NCBI GenBank assembly: GCA_010025475.1 | Contig: RGTE01000080.1 | Span: forward strand, 1-5,145 | DNA from: Verrucomicrobiota bacterium | GTDB lineage: Bacteria; Verrucomicrobiota; Verrucomicrobiia; Methylacidiphilales; Verrucolacustridaceae | Reading direction: 5' to 3' | Length of the DNA stretch: 5,145 nt | Shown: piece after piece, positions 1 through 5,145 of the stretch | Position numbering within the stretch: the stretch's first letter is position 1 | Layout: every line of letters begins with the position of its first letter | Position numbers and translations under genes: made by a program | Notes under the pieces: model-generated | What the model saw: only the letters and a program-made list of their open reading frames with translations | Databases searched by the model: none | What the model was told of the DNA's origin: nothing

Positions 1-2
1 TG

Positions 3-860
3 CTGGATCCGGTGCATGGGCAGGACCGGCAGATGTTCATCGACCATTTGCGGGGCCAGGAAGGGAACGAGAAGGTCAAGCTGAGCGCGATCCAAGACCG
101 TCTCTCGGATCCCATTCTCTACGCCACCCTGATGCTGCGCTTCAACCAAGTGGACGGGCTGGTGGCGGGGGTAGGGGCGTATTCGGGTAGTGTGCTCCGT
201 CCGTTGATCAAAATGATCCCGCGATTGCCGCAGTTCTCGCGCATCTCCAGCGCCACGATCCTGGAATGTCCGGACAAGGCGGTGGGGGACGGGGGACTAT
301 TGATCGCCGGGGACGCAGCAGTGGTCCCCACCCCGAAAGCGGAGGAACTGGCGGCGACGGCGGTGGGGTTGGCGGCCTTGAAGTTACAGCTGACGGGGCG
401 TCGGGCCCGGGTGGCCCTGCTTTCCTACTCGACCAAGGGCAGTGCGGCGATGAGCGAAGAGACGAAAAAGATCATCGACGCGACCCGGAAGGCGCAGCAA
501 CTGGCGGCCAGGATCGGGATCAAGGCCGATATCGACGGGGAGATGCAGATCGACGCAGCGCTGAATCCGGCCAAAGCCAAGCTGAAGGCGGCAGGCTCCC
601 CGGTGGCCGGGCGAGCGGACTGTCTGGTGTTTCCAGACCTGAATGCGGGCAATATTTCGATCAAGGCGATCCAGCAGTTTGGGAATGTCCGTACCTACGG
701 AAACATCCTGCTGGGGTTGCGTTTGCCGGCTGCGGAGATCAGTCGCGGGGCCGATGAGGAGGAGGTGCTTGGGGTGGCCGCGATCATTGGGCTTTTGGCC
801 GTGGAATATCGAAAACTTTATCCCGAGCCGAGCGCCCCCGATTCCATTAAAAACATCTGA
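3..860 (+). CDS. pta: Phosphate acetyltransferase (phosphotransacetylase) catalytic subunit, 5'-truncated by the window edge
   Basis: Predicted cytoplasmic enzyme that interconverts acetyl-CoA + phosphate and acetyl phosphate + CoA; a related acyl phosphate is possible. The reading frame is open to the window edge, so 285 C-terminal residues are visible. Compared with the 333-residue Methanosarcina thermophila enzyme (alignment from memory), about 65-70 N-terminal residues lie outside. Counting from base 3, family motifs are LLSYSTKGSA (139-148), DGEMQIDAA (178-186), SPVAG (199-203) and FPDLNAGN (210-217). Arg17 and Arg66 match the family's CoA/phosphate-site arginines R87 and R133. The GTG at base 12 is not a credible start, because it would remove conserved sequence. 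Oddities: the usual KPxNDLSRG is LPAAEISRG (S247, R248 kept), and Glu254 (bases 762-764) replaces the usual catalytic Asp. No BioD/DRTGG half precedes it in the visible part; a separate gene 5 bases downstream carries that half. A phosphate butyryltransferase-like specificity is the main alternative. The family is certain; the substrate is not. Confidence 0.92.
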   Translation: MDPVHGQDRQMFIDHLRGQEGNEKVKLSAIQDRLSDPILYATLMLRFNQVDGLVAGVGAYSGSVLRPLIKMIPRLPQFSRISSATILECPDKAVGDGGLLIAGDAAVVPTPKAEELAATAVGLAALKLQLTGRRARVALLSYSTKGSAAMSEETKKIIDATRKAQQLAARIGIKADIDGEMQIDAALNPAKAKLKAAGSPVAGRADCLVFPDLNAGNISIKAIQQFGNVRTYGNILLGLRLPAAEISRGADEEEVLGVAAIIGLLAVEYRKLYPEPSAPDSIKNI

Positions 861-865
861 TTCCC

Positions 866-2002
866 ATGGACTTAAACAAGGTCACGCCGCGGATTTACGT
901 GGCGGCGACGCGCCAGGATGACGGCAAGACGACCTGTTGCTTGGGACTGTACGCCGCTTTGGAAAAGAAATTCCCGCGAATCGGTTACATCAAACCGGTG
1001 GGTCAGCGGTTCGTGGAGGTGGCGGGCAAAAAGGTGGACGAGGACTCGGTGCTGGTCAGTGACACGTATGATGTGAATCTGCCGATCGAGGCGATGTCGC
1101 CAATCGCCGTGGACCGGATGTTCACGCGGAACTACCTCAAGGAAGGCAATCTGCCGGAAATGAAGGAGACGATCGTCTCCGCCTTCAACCGGGTGGCATG
1201 GGAGCACGATTTCGTGATCATTGAGGGCACGGGCCATGCGGGGGTAGGGAGTGTTATTGACCTGTCAAATGCCCAGGTGGCGAAGCTTCTGGGCAGCCAA
1301 GTGGTCATCGTGACCACGGGGGGAGTGGGGCGACCGGTGGACGAGGTGAGTCTCAATCTGGCGTTGTTTGAAAAGGAGGGGGTCGAGGTGATCGGGGTGG
1401 TGCTGAACAAGGTGTTGCCGTCAAAGATCGAGGCTTTGCGGCCGTGGGCGGAGAGAGCCTTTGCCAGGATGAAGCTGCCGATCCTGGGGGTGATTCCGTA
1501 TCTCGGGGAATTGCGGCGACCGATCCTGTCGCAGGTAGCAAAGGAGTTGGGCGGGGAGTTTCTGTCCGGGGAGAGTTTTAAACGGCGGCGGGTACGATCG
1601 GTCGCGATCGGGGCGATGACGGCGGCGAGGATCAAGGAGCAGTTGGGGGCCGGTAGTCTCCTGATCACCCCCGGGGATCGGGAAGATCTTCTGCTGGCGG
1701 TGCTAGAAAACCAAGTCAAGGGAACCACGGATTCCAAACTGGCGGGAATTCTTTTGACGGACGGGCTCAAGCCGCAGGCGGGCCTGCTTCGCATGATGAA
1801 CGACAAGGGAGTGCCGAGCGTGGCGGTGGCGGCGGACAGTTATTCGGTGACCGCCAAGATTGAGAGAATGACAGTGAAGACGGACCCGGGAGACCAGGAA
1901 AAAATCAAAGTGATCCAGAAGACGGTGGCCGACCACCTGGATGTGGGGGCGATCCTGAAGAAGATCGGGGCGGAAAAAGCCCCGGCGAATTCCAAGCGTT
2001 AG
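866..2002 (+). CDS. BioD-like P-loop (AAA_26) + DRTGG domain protein, free-standing homologue of the Pta N-terminal regulatory region
   Basis: 378 residues. Residues about 8-225 form a dethiobiotin-synthetase-like P-loop domain. It has Walker A-type TRQDDGKTT (15-23, Lys21), YIKPVGQ (41-47), a core strand ending in EGTGH (120-124) and VVLNKV (178-183). Residues about 240-360 match a DRTGG domain, with RRVRSVAIGAM (241-251), LLITPGDRED (265-274) and LLTDGL (296-301). The same two-domain order forms the N-terminal half of E. coli Pta, where it is linked to allosteric control and oligomerisation; the E. coli P-loop lacks the lysine that is present here. The acetyltransferase domain is absent: the protein ends soon after the DRTGG region with a Lys/Ala-rich tail. 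The ATG lies 5 bases after the upstream pta stop with no clear ribosome site, so translational coupling is likely. I infer a regulatory or assembly partner of the upstream enzyme. It is not expected to be a biotin-pathway BioD, because the DRTGG domain and gene context point to Pta. The partner role is untested. Confidence 0.88.
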   Translation: MDLNKVTPRIYVAATRQDDGKTTCCLGLYAALEKKFPRIGYIKPVGQRFVEVAGKKVDEDSVLVSDTYDVNLPIEAMSPIAVDRMFTRNYLKEGNLPEMKETIVSAFNRVAWEHDFVIIEGTGHAGVGSVIDLSNAQVAKLLGSQVVIVTTGGVGRPVDEVSLNLALFEKEGVEVIGVVLNKVLPSKIEALRPWAERAFARMKLPILGVIPYLGELRRPILSQVAKELGGEFLSGESFKRRRVRSVAIGAMTAARIKEQLGAGSLLITPGDREDLLLAVLENQVKGTTDSKLAGILLTDGLKPQAGLLRMMNDKGVPSVAVAADSYSVTAKIERMTVKTDPGDQEKIKVIQKTVADHLDVGAILKKIGAEKAPANSKR

Positions 2003-4140
2003 GATCCGGACGCTTCCGTGGCCGGGCGGGCGACCGGGGCCACGGCGGGACGGGGCATCTCCAAAGGCGCGGCGGTGTAGTGGCGGAGAAACTCTTCCTG
2101 AACCCGGTGCCGAGTGGTGCCCGCGGGACAAGCCGGTCGGGTGGAAAGACCGTCGGATCCGAGAAAACGGGCTTTGGTGTTGTCGGCGAGGTAAGAGGGC
2201 ACAATGGATTCGAGGATGTTGCGCCGAAGGTCCGGATCGAGAATAGGGAAGACCACCTCGACCCGCCGGTGGAGGTTGCGGGGCATGAGGTCGGCGCTGC
2301 CGAGGTAGATGAGGGGATCGCCGTCGTTGTGAAACACATAGATGCGGCTGTGCTCAAGGAAGCGGTCGACAATGCTGCGGACGTGGATGTTTTCGCTGAG
2401 GCCCGGCACCCCGGGACGGAGGCAGCAGATTCCGCGGATCACCATGTCGATGGAAACGCCCTCCTGGGAGGCGGAGTAGAAAGTGTCGATCATCTCCTGG
2501 TCGACGAGAGAGTTGACCTTGATGAAGATGCCGGCCTTGCGCCCTGCCCGGAGGTGGGCCCGTTCGCGGTTGATCATCTCGATGAGGCGCGGGGCCAGAT
2601 TAAAGGGGGCGACGAGAAGCTCGTCGAAATGGGCGGTTTCGGACATGCCAGTGAGGACGTTGAAAAGGGCCGCCGCCTCCGTGGTGAGGGAAGTGCGGGA
2701 GGTGAGCAGACCTAGATCGGTATAAAGACGGGCGGTGCGGGGATGGTAGTTGCCGGTCCCCAGATGCAGGTAGGTGCGGAGATGTTCTCCCTCGCGCCGC
2801 ACGAACAGAATCGTTTTGCAATGGGTTTTCAGGCCGACGAGACCGTAGACGACATGAATGCCCGCCTCTTCCATCTTCTTGGCCCAGGCGATGTTGTTGG
2901 CCTCGTCAAACCGGGCCTTGAGTTCGACCAACACGGTGACCTGTTTCTCGTTGCGGGCGGCCTGAATGAGGGCGTTGACGACCGGCGAATCCCCGCTCGT
3001 GCGGTAGAGCGTCATCTTGATGGCGAGAACGTCGGGATCCTCGGCCGCGTTTTCGAGAAGAGTGACGATCGGAGTGAAGCTTTCGTAAGGGTGATGGAGA
3101 AGGATGTCTTTCTGGCGGATGGCCTCAAAATCTCCCGAACCGCCGGGCAGGGCAGCCGGCAGCGCCGGAGTGAAGGCCGGATCCCGGAGGGATGTGTCGT
3201 TGCGGTCGGCTTCGGTGAGGGCAAATAGCTGGGTGAGGTTGACGGGGCCGACCACCCGATAGACATCCTCCGGACCAAGGTGGAGGCGGCCAAGAAGATA
3301 TTTCTCGATCTCGACCGGGCAGTCCTCGGGGATTTCCAGGCGGACGGCGGCTCCCCGGTTCCGCTTCTGCAACTCCTCCTCAATCGTGAGAAGAAGATTC
3401 TGGGCTTCTTCCTCGTCGATATAGAGTTCGCTGTTGCGGGTGATACGGGTGGGCCAGGCCCCGTGAATTTTCATTCCGGGGAAAACCTCGCTGACGAAAT
3501 GGCGAACCAGATCAGAAAGGAGGATAAACTCCTTGGCCCCGCTCTCGGTGGTGGGCAGGGCGATGATCCGGGGGATTCCGCGGGGGACCTGGACAAAAGC
3601 GTGGCGGGTGGATTCCTGGGCTCCGGGCTTGGAATAAAGAACGGCCAGATTGACCGATTTGTTGAGAAGTTGGGGGAAGGGGTGGCTGGGAACCACCGCC
3701 AAGGGGGTCAGGATCGGCAATATGTCCTTCCGGAAGGTGTTACGGGTCCATTCCAGACGAATCTCTTCCAGTTGGGCCACCGGCCGGAGGAAGATGTTTT
3801 TTTTCTCCAAGGCAGGGAGCAGGATTTTGTGGAGAAGTTCGTACTGCTCGAAAATCATGCGCTGGACCCGTTGGCGGATGGCGGCGAGGGTCTCGCCGGC
3901 ACGGAGACCGTCCGGTCCGTGGGCATCACTTCGGTTTTCCAGCAACTGCTTGAGGGCGGCGACCCGGATTTCGAAGAATTCATCGAGGTTGGAACTGACG
4001 ATCGTGAGAAACTTCAGGCGTTCGAGCAGGGGCTGGGTGGGATCCTGGGCCTCTTCCAGCACCCGCTGGTTAAACTCCAGCCAGCTGAGTTCCCGGTTGA
4101 TGTAGTTGGAGGTGGAAAGAAGCATCCAAATATTATCCAT
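1999..4140 (-). CDS. ppk: Polyphosphate kinase 1 (PPK1)
   Basis: Reversibly transfers the ATP gamma-phosphate to the end of a polyphosphate chain; PPK1 is typically membrane-associated or cytoplasmic. With the ATG at 4140 the protein has 713 residues, against 688 in E. coli. Numbered from that ATG, the N-terminal domain starts at NYINRELSWLEFN (12-24), a middle domain spans about 125-330, and two phospholipase-D-like C-terminal domains span about 340-680. Both active-site histidines are present: the autophosphorylated His in GTGNYHPRTAR (His466) and the second in LEHSRIYVF (His597). TLYRTSGDSP, ELKARFDE and GLKTHCK are also conserved, so the enzyme should be active. The frame extends upstream to a TTG at 4206, but those 22 codons are AT-rich, lack family similarity and hold the likely promoter leader. 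ATG 4125 is a second possible start. No start has a clear Shine-Dalgarno. The C-terminus ends in a Pro/Ala-rich tail. The stop overlaps the stop of the convergent BioD-like gene. Confidence 0.97.
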   Translation of the reverse strand: MDNIWMLLSTSNYINRELSWLEFNQRVLEEAQDPTQPLLERLKFLTIVSSNLDEFFEIRVAALKQLLENRSDAHGPDGLRAGETLAAIRQRVQRMIFEQYELLHKILLPALEKKNIFLRPVAQLEEIRLEWTRNTFRKDILPILTPLAVVPSHPFPQLLNKSVNLAVLYSKPGAQESTRHAFVQVPRGIPRIIALPTTESGAKEFILLSDLVRHFVSEVFPGMKIHGAWPTRITRNSELYIDEEEAQNLLLTIEEELQKRNRGAAVRLEIPEDCPVEIEKYLLGRLHLGPEDVYRVVGPVNLTQLFALTEADRNDTSLRDPAFTPALPAALPGGSGDFEAIRQKDILLHHPYESFTPIVTLLENAAEDPDVLAIKMTLYRTSGDSPVVNALIQAARNEKQVTVLVELKARFDEANNIAWAKKMEEAGIHVVYGLVGLKTHCKTILFVRREGEHLRTYLHLGTGNYHPRTARLYTDLGLLTSRTSLTTEAAALFNVLTGMSETAHFDELLVAPFNLAPRLIEMINRERAHLRAGRKAGIFIKVNSLVDQEMIDTFYSASQEGVSIDMVIRGICCLRPGVPGLSENIHVRSIVDRFLEHSRIYVFHNDGDPLIYLGSADLMPRNLHRRVEVVFPILDPDLRRNILESIVPSYLADNTKARFLGSDGLSTRPACPAGTTRHRVQEEFLRHYTAAPLEMPRPAVAPVARPATEASGS

Positions 4141-4220
4141 AAAAACATGTAAAAAACGAGCAGTTCGCCATTTCGAACAATTTCGGGCTAGAACTCGTGC
4201 AAACAACTGATGTTTAGCAA

Positions 4221-4235
4221 TTTATAATATAAAAA
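4221..4235 (-). promoter_or_regulatory. ppk: Candidate -10 region of the ppk promoter
   Basis: On the minus strand these bases read TTTTTATATTATAAA, offering overlapping -10-like hexamers (TATATT, TATTAT, TATAAA). It is the most AT-rich stretch in the window and lies about 80 bases upstream of the ppk ATG at 4140. No convincing -35 box lies 16-18 bases further upstream; the best placement, CTAACC, matches the sigma-70 consensus at three of six bases. The call therefore rests on composition and position only. Confidence 0.35.
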
Positions 4236-4275
4236 AATCGGTCCTTGGGGTTAGAGGTCGAAATCGTGGGCATAT

Positions 4276-4301
4276 GCGGGCGGTTAGGGGGCAACCGCCG
4301 C
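4276..4301 (-). repeat. GC-rich hairpin between the DUF4239 gene and ppk
   Basis: GGCGGTT (4279-4285) and AACCGCC (4293-4299) form a perfect 7-base-pair stem around a 7-base loop. The stem can be lengthened by two pairs (4276-4277 with 4300-4301) if G4278 bulges out. It lies 25 bases after the DUF4239 stop in the direction of transcription. No T-tract follows on the minus strand, so it is not a textbook intrinsic terminator. It could stabilise the mRNA 3' end, pause polymerase or be a protein-binding site. Confidence 0.45.
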
Positions 4302-4312
4302 TATTAAAATAG
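4301..4312. repeat. Short AT-rich palindrome
   Basis: CTATT and AATAG are perfect inverted arms separated by AA, immediately beside the GC hairpin. Such a small AT-rich dyad could be a regulator site or part of a promoter, or could occur by chance. Nothing in the sequence decides between these. Confidence 0.25.
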
Positions 4313-4325
4313 AATCCTGGAATGC

Positions 4326-5132
4326 CTAAGGACCCCAAGAGGTCCGGAGGTCTTTGAGAAGGGTGTCGGCTGCGTCGACGCGGATCAGGCCAAGGCGGGG
4401 ATACTCGAGATCGAGAATCACGTAGACGGCCAGGGTGAAGGTAAGGACAAAGAGAGAAACGTGGAACCAGCTCCGCCGGGCCGCGGTCGACATCTGGTAG
4501 CCGGCGAGCATGGCGGCGATAAGCGAGAGGATGGCGAGCATGACGAAGACGATCCGCGGAGGATGGAATTGGGTGACGGCCAAGCGGGTGGTGGTGATGT
4601 CGATCATGGCATTCAGGGCAGGGACCAATTGAATGGAAGCGTAGGAGGTGCCGGTTCTTTGAGCGGCTTCGATGGAGCGGGTCCAGATGCCGGATTGAAG
4701 CTGCTGGGTGCGTTCGTATTCCGCCAAAGCGGCCTTCACATCCGGAAGAACGGCATAGGTTTGGATGCGGGAATCGAGGTACTCCTTGAAAAAGGTGCGA
4801 AGGGCATCCCGATCCTCGGGTCGGAGCAGATCCAGACGGAGATAAGCCGTTCCGATGTGGTTGGTTTCCTCGACGATCAGGTCGCGGCGGCGCTCAAATC
4901 TCTCCGCTGCCCCGAAAAAGGTGAAGCCGATGAGCAGGCCCAGGAGGGCGAGGATGGGGGCATCGATAATGCCGACGAACTCCTTGATGGAGCCGCGGCC
5001 GATCTTTTGGTGCCAGCGACCGATCCGGTAGCCGAATTCCATGGCGAGCAGGAGGGCAAGGGCTACGCCGAGAAAGACGGGGAACGACAGAAGAGAAGTG
5101 GCGTCGGGGCTGAAAAAAGTTACGGCGATCAT
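4326..5132 (-). CDS. DUF4239 (bestrophin-like) family membrane protein
   Basis: 268-residue integral membrane protein of unproven function. Four hydrophobic segments are visible at about residues 13-32, 56-75, 192-212 and 221-241, arranged as two hairpins around a soluble, helix-rich central region (about 77-185). Family-type motifs are MEFGYRIGR (31-39) just after helix 1, ALLGLLIGFTF then RFERRRDLIVEETNHIGTAYLR after helix 2 (start of this run at 78), and DLEYPRLGLIRVD (241-253) after helix 4. These fit the DUF4239 family, which is annotated as bestrophin-like because of weak similarity to bestrophin anion channels; channel activity is not shown by the sequence. The first ATG (5132) is chosen because a later start would delete helix 1. 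Only 13 bases upstream are visible and they lack a Shine-Dalgarno. It is encoded on the same strand as ppk, 185 bases before the ppk ATG, so co-transcription is possible but not assured. Confidence 0.85.
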   Translation of the reverse strand: MIAVTFFSPDATSLLSFPVFLGVALALLLAMEFGYRIGRWHQKIGRGSIKEFVGIIDAPILALLGLLIGFTFFGAAERFERRRDLIVEETNHIGTAYLRLDLLRPEDRDALRTFFKEYLDSRIQTYAVLPDVKAALAEYERTQQLQSGIWTRSIEAAQRTGTSYASIQLVPALNAMIDITTTRLAVTQFHPPRIVFVMLAILSLIAAMLAGYQMSTAARRSWFHVSLFVLTFTLAVYVILDLEYPRLGLIRVDAADTLLKDLRTSWGP

Positions 5133-5145
5133 TGATTTAAGGGGG

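Larger units (their letters stand above)
4141..4325 (-). other. Intergenic region / ppk 5' leader
   Basis: This is the gap between the DUF4239 stop and the preferred ppk ATG. Composition changes from GC-rich near 4260-4300 to strongly AT-rich across about 4141-4240, unlike the flanking genes, which supports a non-coding control region. No small ORF with convincing features is seen. It holds a GC hairpin (4276-4301), an AT-rich promoter candidate (4221-4235) and a weak bulged inverted repeat in the presumed leader, CGAG(4157)...TTC(4164) pairing with GAA(4191)CTCG. I recognise no known riboswitch. Confidence 0.6.

Noticed and set aside
12..14. GTG as the start of pta
   Set aside because: The frame is open to the window edge, the preceding residues (LDP) still align with the family, and a start here would remove the N-terminal part of the fold.
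157..178. G-rich runs that might form a quadruplex in pta
   Set aside because: The runs are unevenly spaced and fit the general G-rich coding strand and Gly/Val codons; there is no regulatory context.
1132..1806. 224-codon - strand open frame opposite the BioD-like gene
   Set aside because: The + strand frame has clear domain motifs; the antisense product is a Ser/Pro/Arg-rich shadow.
2080..3228. Two further + strand open frames (2080-2715 and 2743-3228) opposite ppk
   Set aside because: Both are shadows of the ppk coding frame; their acidic, Val/Gly/Asp-rich products are typical of antisense translations.
3280..4152. 290-codon open frame on the + strand opposite ppk
   Set aside because: It is antisense to conserved PPK1 sequence with both catalytic histidines, its product resembles no family I know, and it reflects GC-rich codon bias on the opposite strand.
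4223..4228. Perfect TATAAT on the + strand
   Set aside because: It sits in an AT-rich island with no -35 box at the right distance and no + strand gene downstream; chance or the reverse of the ppk promoter explains it better.
4330..4345. GGACC/GGTCC hairpin at the end of the DUF4239 gene as a terminator
   Set aside because: The stem is only five pairs, lies within the last codons before the stop, and is not followed by a run of T.
4461..5135. 224-codon + strand open frame opposite the DUF4239 gene
   Set aside because: The minus frame has four membrane helices and family motifs; the + frame is a Gly/Asp-rich shadow.

Overview
The window holds four protein-coding genes in two convergent blocks and no RNA gene, mobile element or CRISPR array. 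The DNA is G+C rich. The coding strands are G-rich, and start codons lack strong Shine-Dalgarno sequences. Single housekeeping genes, PPK1 and a phosphotransacetylase split into two genes suggest a free-living bacterium. A Verrucomicrobiota or other PVC-type Gram-negative would fit, but this is a low-confidence guess because no taxonomic marker is present.

Left block, + strand (1-2002). The window opens inside a phosphate acetyltransferase catalytic gene (3-860, about 65-70 N-terminal codons missing). Five bases later comes a gene for a BioD-like P-loop ATPase fused to a DRTGG domain (866-2002). These two proteins correspond to the C-terminal catalytic half and the N-terminal regulatory half of the long E. 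coli-type Pta. Here they are separate polypeptides, in the reverse order. The catalytic protein also departs from the usual active-site signature: Glu sits where the catalytic Asp is expected. The ATPase-like partner keeps a Walker A lysine that E. coli Pta has lost.

Right block, - strand (5132-1999). A four-helix membrane protein of the DUF4239 (bestrophin-like) family (5132-4326) lies upstream of a complete polyphosphate kinase 1 gene, ppk (4140-1999). They are separated by a roughly 185-base gap that is AT-rich on the ppk side and carries a GC hairpin and a possible promoter. The ppk stop codon overlaps the stop of the BioD-like gene (shared bases TTAG, 1999-2002), so the two transcription units meet with no terminator space between them.

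Functionally, the left block makes or uses acetyl phosphate (acetyl-CoA + Pi <-> acetyl-P + CoA) and ppk makes polyphosphate from ATP. The common theme is phosphoryl-energy storage, but co-regulation is only an inference because the blocks are on opposite strands. I see no wholly new system. The reordered split Pta with its altered active site is the part most worth following up.
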